Origin: an uncultured Planctomycetota bacterium
Lineage (GTDB): Bacteria; Planctomycetota; UBA1135; GCA-002686595
Length of the DNA: 7,680 bases
Reading direction: 5' to 3'
NCBI GenBank assembly: GCA_903829565.1
Contig: CAIKQM010000420.1
Coordinates: 1-7,680, forward strand
Shown: piece by piece, positions 1 to 5,713 of the stretch
Numbering within the stretch: position 1 is the stretch's first letter
How the letters are laid out: every line of letters starts with the position of its first letter
Made by a program: the position numbers and the translations under genes
The notes under the pieces: model-generated
What the model saw: the letters and a program-made list of their open reading frames with translations, nothing else
What the model was told of the DNA's origin: nothing
Databases searched by the model: none

Positions 1-240
1 CCGGAATCCGACACGCTTGCCGGCTTCGATCGGAATCGGCTCCCCCGTGTGGGGGTTGCGTCCCGTGCGAGCCTTGCGCTCCTTCAGTTCGAAGGTGCCA
101 AAACCCGTCAGCGTTACGCTGCGATCATCACGCAGACCCTTCTTGATGCCGTCCAAGACGGTCTCCACAAGAAGCGCCGCCTGGAGCTTCGAGGTTCGAA
201 GCTCCAGAGCGACGTGTTCGATGAGGTGGCTCTTATTCAT
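1..240 (-). CDS. HU-family DNA-binding protein (3' end outside window)
   Basis: Histone-like nucleoid protein that would bind and bend DNA as a dimer. The 80 visible residues begin MNKSHLIEHVA and carry the HU/IHF pattern: an N-terminal helical dimerisation half (residues 1-40), then the signature GFGTFELKERKARTGRNP (about 47-64) leading into the DNA-binding arm, where the Arg-Asn-Pro at the arm tip contacts DNA in this family. HU proteins are usually 90-100 residues, so only the last 10-20 residues, or a longer tail, are cut off by the window edge. The frame stays open to base 1. The ATG lies 54 bases after the stop of the Lys/Ala peptide gene, and only a weak GGCGG precedes it, so it may be expressed by readthrough from that gene. 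HU versus an IHF subunit cannot be settled from this fragment. Confidence 0.93.
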   Translation of the reverse strand, partial: MNKSHLIEHVALELRTSKLQAALLVETVLDGIKKGLRDDRSVTLTGFGTFELKERKARTGRNPHTGEPIPIEAGKRVGFR

Positions 241-274
241 GTGAGCCGCCCGGCGATCTCTCGACCGCCGCGTG

Positions 275-290
275 GCGCCCCGAAGGGCGC
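275..290 (-). terminator. UUCG-capped hairpin between the Lys/Ala peptide gene and HU
   Basis: On the minus strand GCGCCC-TTCG-GGGCGC forms a perfect 6-bp GC stem with a C(UUCG)G tetraloop, extendable by two more pairs past one mismatch. It starts 5 bases after the peptide gene's stop codon. No T-run follows, so it is not a canonical intrinsic terminator. It more likely protects the 3' end of the upstream message or attenuates transcription into HU. Confidence 0.5.
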
Positions 291-294
291 TACG

Positions 295-381
295 TCACTT
301 CTTCGCCTTCTTGGCGGCCTTCTTGGTGGCCTTCTTCGTGGTCTTCTTGGCGGCCTTCTTTGCAGCTTTCTTCTTAGCCAT
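295..381 (-). CDS. 28-residue Lys/Ala/Thr histone H1-like peptide
   Basis: A very short basic peptide, MAKKKAAKKAAKKTTKKATK followed by KAAKKAKK and a TGA stop. After the first two residues it is almost entirely a tetrapeptide repeat of the form K-A/T-A/T-K (12-base period). Sixteen of its 28 residues are lysine, and nothing but Lys, Ala, Thr and Met occurs. This composition matches the C-terminal tails of histone H1, of chlamydial or Bordetella H1-like proteins and of tailed HU proteins, so non-specific DNA binding and compaction is the likely role (inference). It was accepted as a gene because an AGGAG sits 9 bases before the ATG, a hairpin follows the stop, and an HU gene comes next. Low-complexity peptides can arise by chance in GC-rich DNA, but the ribosome-binding site and context argue against that. 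Confidence 0.72.
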   Translation of the reverse strand: MAKKKAAKKAAKKTTKKATKKAAKKAKK

Positions 382-390
382 GAGGATCGT

Positions 391-395
391 CTCCT
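391..395 (-). promoter_or_regulatory. Shine-Dalgarno of the Lys/Ala peptide gene
   Basis: AGGAG, within AAAAGGAGA on the minus strand, ends 9 bases before the ATG at 381. It is the main support for translation of the 28-residue peptide. No convincing promoter was found in the 140 bases between it and the L28 terminator. Confidence 0.75.
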
Positions 396-535
396 TTTGG
401 GGTAGTGCGCCGGCTTTCAACACCGTACGCGGTCCACGACATCAAGAGGGTCAATCGGCAGGCTTGGGCAGACCCTTTCCCGCTAAGTTGGATTTTTCTC
501 AAGAATTGACCGAAGCATGATTTGGCCTGGTCATG

Positions 536-573
536 AAAACACCAACGCCACCGGTGAGCACCGATGGCGTTGG
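536..573 (-). terminator. rpmB: Intrinsic terminator after the L28 gene
   Basis: The arms CCAACGCCA (542-550) and TGGCGTTGG (565-573) are perfectly complementary over 9 bp. Past one mismatch, 3 further pairs close a 6-base loop. On the minus strand the stem is followed by TGTTTTC, giving the U-run of a rho-independent terminator. It begins 21 bases after the L28 stop and separates L28 from the peptide/HU pair. Confidence 0.88.
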
Positions 574-594
574 CGATACGACGAGAGAGCTTGG

Positions 595-849
595 TCAGCC
601 CGCAGTAGCGAGTTTGCCGCGCGCCGGCTTGGCCACCTTGCCAGCCTTCAAGCAGCGCGTGCACACCTTGACGCGGGTCAACTGACCGCCGACGACAGCG
701 GCCACGCGCTGGATGTTCGGCTTGAACTCGCGCTTGGTACGACCGGTGCAACGCAGACCGATGCCGCCCTTCTTCTTGGGCAGACCACGGTGGGTCACCT
801 GATTGCCAACTTCCGTGCGCTTGCCGCAGTAGTCACACTGACGTGCCAT
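595..849 (-). CDS. rpmB: 50S ribosomal protein L28, zinc-binding form
   Basis: Structural protein of the large ribosomal subunit, 84 residues, within the usual L28 length. It opens MARQCDYCGKRTEVGNQVTH, and the L28 core continues with the basic stretch ending TKREFKPNIQRV. Cys5 and Cys8 (CDYC) pair with Cys63 and Cys66 (CTRC) to form the four-cysteine zinc site of the so-called C+ L28 proteins; some bacteria carry a cysteine-free zinc-independent form instead. The ATG at 849 was chosen because L28 proteins begin at this point and a GGAGAG lies 8 bases upstream (858-863); longer in-frame starts add residues foreign to the family. It has its own promoter and terminator, so it appears to be a single-gene unit rather than joined to rpmG as in many bacteria. 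Confidence 0.97.
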   Translation of the reverse strand: MARQCDYCGKRTEVGNQVTHRGLPKKKGGIGLRCTGRTKREFKPNIQRVAAVVGGQLTRVKVCTRCLKAGKVAKPARGKLATAG

Positions 850-903
850 ATCTCTTGCTCTCCAGGCCTCGGAGGGCGTTCTGCGCCCGCCTGAGGGCCT
901 AAG

Positions 904-932
904 AAGGTAGCGAGGGGGGTGGGGATGTGCAA
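904..932 (-). promoter_or_regulatory. Sigma-70-type promoter of rpmB
   Basis: On the minus strand a -35 box TTGCAC (927-932), a 17-base spacer and a -10 box TACCTT (904-909) stand in the optimal arrangement. Transcription would start near 897, giving a leader of about 48 bases that includes the GGAGAG ribosome-binding site. This is the clearest promoter in the window. It is a sequence match only, with no experimental start site. Confidence 0.6.
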
Positions 933-1264
933 GGGCAAACCCCAAATCGATACTGGCCCCGATGAATGTGCACGAGTTGGGGGCGGCCAGCGCCGCGCAA
1001 AAGGTCAGCAGACAGGTTGGCCTGTTTCTGCCACGAAATCTCGCGAACTAGAAGGTGAAGCGCCTCTCGGCGGGCTCTCACGGCCCTAGAGCCCCAAGCA
1101 CCAGCAACGAGTGCCGCCGTGCCCCTAGACCGCCCATAAGGACTGCCAGGCCATGGCTGGGGAGCAAAGACAGCGGTGCCCGATAAATGCCAGACGCTTG
1201 AGCAGCGCTCTACGTCGCAGGAATCATGGGATTCCGGCCATCAAACCCACTGGGGCGGCACCAA
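933..1264. other. Intergenic region without a supported gene
   Basis: About 330 bases between the rpmB promoter and the hairpin after the mgl unit. No frame on either strand has a credible start, ribosome-binding site or family resemblance. Two short inverted repeats are visible: GGGCTCT/AGAGCCC (1072-1078 and 1088-1094, loop of 9) and GGAATC/GATTCC (1220-1225 and 1230-1235, loop of 4). Neither is followed by a T-run on either strand. No tRNA signature or CRISPR-like array was seen. Confidence 0.6.
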
Positions 1265-1285
1265 GTCCTGCACATTCAGCAGGAC
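1265..1285 (-). terminator. Possible weak terminator after mglB
   Basis: GTCCTGC (1265-1271) and GCAGGAC (1279-1285) form a perfect 7-bp stem with a 7-base loop, 10 bases after the mglB stop. The minus-strand sequence after the stem is TTGGTGCC, which is a poor U-run. Termination may be partial, or the structure may act as a 3' stabiliser. Confidence 0.45.
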
Positions 1286-1295
1286 CAAGATCGGA

Positions 1296-1820
1296 TCAGA
1301 AGAGTTTGTCGAGTGCAGCCGCCGCGTCCTTCCCAAACTCACTCGGCAACGCCGCCCCAGGCTCCTGCCCCCCCACCGCCCGCTCACTCATCCCCTGAAA
1401 CAACTGCGCCAACCGCTCACAACTCTCGCGAGCGTGCCAACGCACCAGCCCTAGGTTCGTGCGCTCATCAAACACCGCGGCGAAGAGTGCCCGCTCGCCG
1501 GCCAAGGACACTTGGATCGAGTCGCGGCGGCCTTGATGCACCATGGTGCTGAACTCGGTCTCGCCCAAGAGTCGTGCGAGTTCGCGGGTGGCGGCAAAGG
1601 AGCCGGCCACCAGAGCGGCCACGGATTCCAAGCTTGCGTCGGCGCAGTCACCGCGGCGCGTCACCAGATGCCCCTCGCGATCGATCACGAAGGCGGCACG
1701 TGCTTGGGACAGCTCGAGGAAGCCATCCAGAGCCTCATTCAACGCGGCCACATCGTGCGCGTAGAACACCATACGCTCCGAACGCAGGCGTTGTTCGCGA
1801 CTGGAGTGCTGCACACTCAC
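1296..1820 (-). CDS. mglB: MglB-like roadblock/LC7 protein, predicted GTPase-activating partner of MglA
   Basis: Roadblock/LC7-fold protein predicted to stimulate GTP hydrolysis by the GTPase encoded just upstream. From memory it parallels Myxococcus MglB through most of its length: MVFYAHDVAALNEAL near residue 17, AAFVIDREGHLVTRRG (42-57), the GETEF segment (86-90), the FDERTNLGLVR strand (117-127), and a C-terminal F...A..LDKLF resembling the acidic F...D.LF ending of MglB. The start is ambiguous. GTG at 1820 overlaps the GTPase stop by 4 bases and has AGGGGG 6 bases upstream. ATG at 1772 (residue 17) coincides with the start of known MglB proteins but has only a closely spaced GGAG. I keep 1820, giving 174 residues against about 158 from the internal start. 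It is the last gene of the five-gene unit. Confidence 0.88.
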   Translation of the reverse strand: MSVQHSSREQRLRSERMVFYAHDVAALNEALDGFLELSQARAAFVIDREGHLVTRRGDCADASLESVAALVAGSFAATRELARLLGETEFSTMVHQGRRDSIQVSLAGERALFAAVFDERTNLGLVRWHARESCERLAQLFQGMSERAVGGQEPGAALPSEFGKDAAAALDKLF

Positions 1821-2926
1821 AGCAGGCCCCCTGCGAAGTGCATGGCTGCCGCGCCCACGGCCAACGCCGCGACGATGATCAACACATCACGCGCCTTCAG
1901 CGGGAAGGAACGGCGCGGCGTGGACTCAGCGTGGACTTCGGCCTGCGGTGTGGAGCGCGGAGCTGTGCGCGCCTCAGGACGCGCCTCAGGCCGCGGAGCC
2001 GTACGCGGCGCCGTGCGAGCCGAGGCCGGCGGCGCGTAAGTGCGCGGCGGCTGTGTGCCGTAAGCAGCCGGCGCGCGTGGACTCGCGGCAGGCGGCGTCG
2101 GTGCAGCACTCGCAGGCGGGGCCGAAACCGGCGGCATGGGCAGCGGTCGGATGTTGGTCTTCGACAACGACTCCGGAGTCGTGCGCGTGGCCGGCAGCGC
2201 TGGAATGGACGGCAAGGGAATGGACTTCGTCGACGCAGCGGCCGCAGCCACCGCGACCGGAGCAGCCACCGCACCAGCCATCACAGGCACAGGTGCCGGT
2301 GCAGCCTGAGGCGCGACCGCTGTGGGCGCAGCAGGACCGCGCGCACCCGCGTGAATGGACTGAATCACGACGGCGGCCAGAGCCTTCAGCGTCGGGAACA
2401 CACCATGTCCCGTGTTGGCCACTGCTTCAAACGACGGCACGCCGTGCGGATTGAGCAAGCGCTCCAGCTCTTCGACTGGCAGAGCATCGGGCAAGTCGCG
2501 CTTGTTGTATTGGATCACGAACGGCACGTCTTCCAAGGACTTGCCGTACTCCGCCAAGTTCTGCTCGAGGTTGCGCAAGGACTCGAGGTTCTCCTCCACC
2601 ATCGAGGCCGAAGAATCCGCGACAAAGACCACGCCGTCGACGCCCTGCAGGACGAGCTTGCGCGTGCTGTTGTAGTAGACCTGACCGGGCACGGTGTAGA
2701 TCTGGAAGCTGGTCTTCAAGCCAGCGACGGTGCCTAGATCCAACGGCATGAAGTCAAAGAACAGCGTGCGATCGCCGTCTGTGCTGATGCTGGTCAGTTC
2801 GCCACGATTGGTAGGCGGTGCCTTCTGGTGGACGATCTCAAGATTGGTCGTCTTACCGGACATGCCAGGACCGTAGTACACGATCTTGGCGTTCACTTGA
2901 CGCTCGCCGAAGTTGATTTGAACCAT
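1817..2926 (-). CDS. mglA: MglA-like Ras-family GTPase with Pro/Ala linker and C-terminal membrane anchor
   Basis: Small GTPase switch for cell polarity or motility. Residues 1-192 are a full MglA domain: P-loop GPGMSGKT (19-26), switch I with STDGDRTLFFDF (48-59), the MglA-type G3 TVPGQ (78-82) that lacks the usual Asp, and NKRD (141-144) for guanine recognition. Arg53 and Gln82 match in number the intrinsic arginine finger and catalytic glutamine of Myxococcus MglA. Known MglA proteins end near residue 195. This one continues for about 150 residues of Pro/Ala/Arg-rich, probably disordered linker (193-342), then a hydrophobic stretch DVLIIVAALAVGAAAMHFAG (347-366) three residues from the end, flanked by Arg/Lys. 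That is the layout of a tail-anchored protein. The ATG at 2926 follows AGAGGGAAC, gives the family N-terminus, and lies 50 bases after the previous stop. Confidence 0.95.
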   Translation of the reverse strand: MVQINFGERQVNAKIVYYGPGMSGKTTNLEIVHQKAPPTNRGELTSISTDGDRTLFFDFMPLDLGTVAGLKTSFQIYTVPGQVYYNSTRKLVLQGVDGVVFVADSSASMVEENLESLRNLEQNLAEYGKSLEDVPFVIQYNKRDLPDALPVEELERLLNPHGVPSFEAVANTGHGVFPTLKALAAVVIQSIHAGARGPAAPTAVAPQAAPAPVPVMAGAVAAPVAVAAAAASTKSIPLPSIPALPATRTTPESLSKTNIRPLPMPPVSAPPASAAPTPPAASPRAPAAYGTQPPRTYAPPASARTAPRTAPRPEARPEARTAPRSTPQAEVHAESTPRRSFPLKARDVLIIVAALAVGAAAMHFAGGLL

Positions 2927-2976
2927 GTTCCCTCTGTTGTTCCCTGCTAGCCCTCTGCCCCTGAAACCCGCGGTCG

Positions 2977-3372
2977 CTAAGCAGCGCCGCGGCTTTGATC
3001 GATGTGAGTGAGTGGTGCGGTTGTCCGCTCGGTGCGACGCGTCAAGCGCGTAACCGCGGCATCGAGCGCCGGCCCTACTTGTTCCAATGGCGCACCCGAG
3101 TCGACGAGCACCACGAGCAAGCCCGCCTCAAGGTTGTGCACATACACACTGCCGCGCGTAGCACGCACGAGAGCGCGCCGCGGTGTCGGCAAGGACAAGG
3201 CCGTGGCTGCTTGCTCCAATTCACGCAGGTAGCCTGCGGCCAACGCACCCAAAGCATCGGCTTCCAAAGCAGGATCCGCGCCCGAGCACACGACGGGCAC
3301 ACCATCCTTCATGACGAGCGCGGCCATGCGCACACCGCCGATGTTGCGTAGAGCATCGAGTACTGCCTTCAT
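2977..3372 (-). CDS. Small roadblock/LC7-domain protein
   Basis: A 131-residue protein that is mostly one roadblock/LC7 domain (about 3-112): helix AVLDALRNIGGV, strand MAALVMKDGVPVV with the DG turn, a helix rich in Ala/Leu (38-59), then the strands SVYVHNLEAGLLVVLVD (75-91) and a closing amphipathic helix (95-112). The last 19 residues are polar and unassigned. Roadblock proteins dimerise and bind Ras-like GTPases as activators or scaffolds. This one is less like MglB than the protein encoded at 1820, so it may be a second regulator or a heterodimer partner. Its ATG overlaps the upstream stop by 4 bases (ATGA), and AGGAG (3380-3384) lies 7 bases before it, inside the upstream gene. The GTPase gene follows after 50 bases. 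The partner and specificity are inference. Confidence 0.85.
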   Translation of the reverse strand: MKAVLDALRNIGGVRMAALVMKDGVPVVCSGADPALEADALGALAAGYLRELEQAATALSLPTPRRALVRATRGSVYVHNLEAGLLVVLVDSGAPLEQVGPALDAAVTRLTRRTERTTAPLTHIDQSRGAA

Positions 3373-4508
3373 CGTGCTGCTCCTGTATCGAGCGCGTGCA
3401 CCATCGCAACTAAAGCCCGGGTGTGACGTTCGTGCGCGGTACCGGTCACTCGTACCGCAGCCGAGCTGTGGTCACTGGCTTGCACAAGCACGGTGGCCGT
3501 AGTCTGGTCATCGAGCGCATGCTCGCAGCGGACCTCGCGCAATGCCCCCAAGCCGAGCTTGCGCGCCAGCGCACGCGAGGCTGTGGTGATCTCACGCGCC
3601 CCGCGAGCCGCACGCTCAGCCGAGGCGCCTTTTTCGCCGTGAATCAGGGCCGTGGAGCCGCGCTGAGCGCAAGCAAACTGGACAGTCGCATCGCGCTCGA
3701 CACAGGCGCTCAACATGTCTCGCACCTGTGTCGGTTGTGCATCCGCTGCTTGCACACCAGCCGCACTCTCCGGTGCTGCCGGGCTGACAAGCTCATCCAC
3801 GAACAGGCCGCTGCGCTCGACCTCGCGCAGCGCCGTGTCCAATTCACTTGACTGCGGTGCCAACGCTGCCAGCGTGCGGTGACGCGCCTCCAAAGTGGCA
3901 TCACCAGGGCTGAGCTCCAGCAATTTGGAGGCACTACGCAGCGCCTCGGCAAAGGCACCCGCTCTGGCGCACAGCTCCAAACGCAAGCGCAAGGGACGCG
4001 GATCCGCGGGCACGGCCGCACTGGCCTTGGCGCACAAGTCGAGTGCCGTGCGCGCGTCCTCACGACGACGATCGGCAAAGTAGCGCCGTGCACGCACCTC
4101 AGCCTGCGCCAACCACGCATCGGCACCTCCGCCATGACGGCTCCACTCGAGGGCAGCTTCTTCAGCCCGTTCCAAGCGGCCAGCCTCCAGCAACAAGGCA
4201 CACAACTCGGCACGCAACGCAGGACGCGGTGCCGTGCTCAATTCCTGCGCAAGTTCGCGCAAGCGCGCCTCACGCAGCAGCGTGGTCGCGCGCTCCAACA
4301 GCCGCTGCAGTGCTTCATCATGCGCATGGAGCCCCAGTCCCTCACGCGCCGTACGCGCAGCGGCCTGGGCATCCCCTCGCAAAGCCTGTTCATGAGCAAG
4401 GGCCGCATAGGCTGCGGCACTGGGGTCCGTAGCCAGAGCTCGTGTGAGTTCACGGAGACGCCCTTTGTCGGCGCCGCCCAAGTTCACGATGCGAGTGAAG
4501 AAGCCCAT
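3369..4508 (-). CDS. TPR-like protein with a degenerate roadblock-like C-terminal domain
   Basis: A 379-residue soluble protein. Residues about 25-215 are Ala/Leu/Arg-rich paired helices of TPR type (for example AYAALAHEQALRGDAQAAAR at 33-52 and LRLELCARAGAFAEALRSAS at 175-194), usually a protein-binding scaffold. A polar Pro/Ala linker follows (242-260). The last 110 residues (265-372) have the roadblock order helix, VQFACAQRGSTALIHGEKG strand-turn, long helix, two strands (ATVLVQASDHSSAAVRVTG) and a closing helix, but diverge too far for certainty. The start at 4508 is preferred over an upstream ATG at 4550 because GGTGGAG stands 8 bases before it and the ATG overlaps the preceding stop as TGATG. 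The 4-base overlap with the next gene also indicates coupling. It may bridge the membrane TPR protein to the GTPase (inference). Confidence 0.8.
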   Translation of the reverse strand: MGFFTRIVNLGGADKGRLRELTRALATDPSAAAYAALAHEQALRGDAQAAARTAREGLGLHAHDEALQRLLERATTLLREARLRELAQELSTAPRPALRAELCALLLEAGRLERAEEAALEWSRHGGGADAWLAQAEVRARRYFADRRREDARTALDLCAKASAAVPADPRPLRLRLELCARAGAFAEALRSASKLLELSPGDATLEARHRTLAALAPQSSELDTALREVERSGLFVDELVSPAAPESAAGVQAADAQPTQVRDMLSACVERDATVQFACAQRGSTALIHGEKGASAERAARGAREITTASRALARKLGLGALREVRCEHALDDQTTATVLVQASDHSSAAVRVTGTAHERHTRALVAMVHALDTGAAR

Positions 4509-5623
4509 CAGCGTGTCTCCACCGTGGACGTCGAGCGTGCTGTCAGCCAAGCAGTGATCGCTGCGGTGTCACGCTCCGTACGTTCACGGTGCTCCCAATC
4601 CGCATCGGCGATCTCGAGTGCGCGACTGTAGCTGGAGCGCGCTTGTGTGTAGTCACCGCGCTCCGCAGCCAAACGGGCTTGGTCGCGCAACAGATCGGCT
4701 TGGGCTCGCCGTTCGCGCAGTTCCTCGACTACCCGCGCGGCATCCTCGGCAAGACGCGTGCGTGCCTGCTGAATATGGCGTTCCAACTCGCTGCGCTCAC
4801 GCACTGCACTGGCCATGCTAAGCCACGCTCCACGGCGCTCCAGCAGATCATCGACCGCAGCATGGCGCGCTTCCAAGGTGGCCAAGTCTTGCGGTACCGC
4901 CGCGGGCAAGTGTGCCCATTCCGCGGCGACCGAACGCTCACGACGCACCACCACACCGGTGGCAGCCAGCAGCACGAACACAGCACTCGCCGCCAACCAC
5001 GCGCGGCGCAAGTGACGGCGCTTTTGCGCCTTTTCGTAGTGCAAATCGCGGATCATGCGCGCCACATCCTTGCGCGCAGGGTCCACCGTCAACACCGACT
5101 GCAGCAGGCGCAAGGCCTCACGCGTGCGTCCTTGAGCAACAGCAGTAGAGGCCTCACGCAACAGCGCATCGACGCGTACATGCGTGCCGCTCGTGGCCAC
5201 CGGAGCCGGCGCAAGTTGCGCAGGTTGCGTGTCCGGAACGCTGACGCATTCCGGAGCCTGCGCAGGGAAGCGCGCCTCGATGGTCTCGCGGAAGGCGGCG
5301 GCACGCTCCGTGCGCCCCTCGTGCTCCAACAGCAACGCCAAGCGCTCTCCTTCGCGGCGCACATCAATGCCATGACGCGCCAACAAAGCCGGGTGTGCCA
5401 TGCCGAGCACCAACAGTGCTTCCAACCGACGCAGGTTGAGCGGATCCTGGCACAGCTCGCCGATGAGCGCCCGAGCAGCCACCTGCGCGGTGATCTCGTC
5501 TACACGACTCGCTGCGTGCTTCATGCGCGCCGCCAGAGCAGCAGCCGGAGCTGCATCCCCGTCCACGCCTGACAATGCACGCACCAAGTCCTCGACCACA
5601 GGGGTGGAATGCGCTTGCTCCAT
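4508..5623 (-). CDS. Membrane-anchored TPR/coiled-coil protein, first gene of the mgl unit
   Basis: A 371-residue protein with one predicted membrane helix at about 208-226 (AWLAASAVFVLLAATGVVV). The basic KRRHLRR just before it predicts a cytoplasmic N-terminus and an extracytoplasmic C-terminus. The N-terminal part is helical, with a Pro/Ala linker (about 120-147) and a TPR-like pair at 150-183 (VDALLREASTAVAQGRTREA onward). After the helix comes an Arg/Glu-rich predicted coiled coil (about 245-315), then another TPR-like hairpin (RLAAERGDYTQARSSYSRAL, 317-336). The ATG follows a perfect AGGAGG at 8 bases. The gene overlaps the next by one base. It has no catalytic signature; a membrane scaffold for the GTPase module is inferred from position. 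No clear promoter lies in the 54 bases between it and the upstream terminator. Confidence 0.82.
   Translation of the reverse strand: MEQAHSTPVVEDLVRALSGVDGDAAPAAALAARMKHAASRVDEITAQVAARALIGELCQDPLNLRRLEALLVLGMAHPALLARHGIDVRREGERLALLLEHEGRTERAAAFRETIEARFPAQAPECVSVPDTQPAQLAPAPVATSGTHVRVDALLREASTAVAQGRTREALRLLQSVLTVDPARKDVARMIRDLHYEKAQKRRHLRRAWLAASAVFVLLAATGVVVRRERSVAAEWAHLPAAVPQDLATLEARHAAVDDLLERRGAWLSMASAVRERSELERHIQQARTRLAEDAARVVEELRERRAQADLLRDQARLAAERGDYTQARSSYSRALEIADADWEHRERTERDTAAITAWLTARSTSTVETR
4517..4523 (-). promoter_or_regulatory. Ribosome-binding site that decides the TPR-roadblock start
   Basis: GGTGGAG, 8 bases upstream of the ATG at 4508 and inside the 3' end of the preceding gene. 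An in-frame ATG 14 codons earlier (4550) lies upstream of this site, would force a 43-base overlap, and adds a polar extension. The shorter start is therefore favoured. Confidence 0.65.
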
Positions 5624-5631
5624 AATTGCAA

Positions 5632-5637
5632 CCTCCT
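5632..5637 (-). promoter_or_regulatory. Consensus Shine-Dalgarno of the five-gene unit
   Basis: AGGAGG on the minus strand, 8 bases before the ATG at 5623. It matches the anti-Shine-Dalgarno consensus exactly and is the strongest ribosome-binding site in the window, as expected for the first gene of a coupled unit. Confidence 0.85.
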
Positions 5638-5676
5638 AATCGTCGCGCCCACCCCTGCCGACTGTAATGCGCTTGG

Positions 5677-5713
5677 AAAAAGCGAGCGGGCCGCCCCAAG
5701 GGACGGCCCGCTC
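5677..5713 (-). terminator. Strong intrinsic terminator after the Ig-repeat gene
   Basis: GAGCGGGCCG (5684-5693) and CGGCCCGCTC (5704-5713) form a perfect 10-bp GC-rich stem. Past one mismatch, two more pairs close a 4-base loop. On the minus strand it is followed by GC and five Ts. It lies 44 bases after the Ig-repeat gene's stop and 53 bases before the next start, so it separates that gene from the mgl unit. A second short hairpin (5722-5743) sits between the stop and this terminator. Confidence 0.92.

Noticed and set aside
420..460. TTGACC on the minus strand (449-454) as a promoter for the peptide/HU pair
   Set aside because: No reasonable -10 box lies 16-18 bases downstream; the nearest candidate, TACGGT, is 21 bases away.
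899..1081. Minus-strand ORF of 60 codons upstream of rpmB
   Set aside because: It has an alternative start, no ribosome-binding site and no recognisable protein. It spans the rpmB promoter.
1072..1094. GGGCTCT/AGAGCCC inverted repeat considered as a tRNA arm or terminator
   Set aside because: No T-loop motif, anticodon arm or CCA-like end nearby, and no T-run on either strand.
1960..2060. Repetitive GC-rich stretch in the GTPase gene considered as an inserted repeat element
   Set aside because: It encodes in frame the Pro/Ala/Arg linker (such as PRPEARPEAR) and needs no insertion to explain it.
1574..2737. Open plus-strand frame of 387 codons, Arg-rich
   Set aside because: It lies antisense to the GTPase and MglB genes. 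Its composition (Arg/His/Ser runs) is the shadow of Pro/Ala-rich GC-rich coding on the other strand; no ribosome-binding site or family motif is seen.
2926..2945. Direct repeat AGGGAACA twice, 12 bases apart, before the mglA start
   Set aside because: Too short to call a repeat element; the copy nearest the ATG simply supplies the ribosome-binding site.
4589..5572. Open plus-strand frame of 327 codons
   Set aside because: Antisense to the membrane TPR gene, with low-complexity Arg/Gln/Ala content and no motif. The minus-strand gene has a perfect Shine-Dalgarno and coherent domains.
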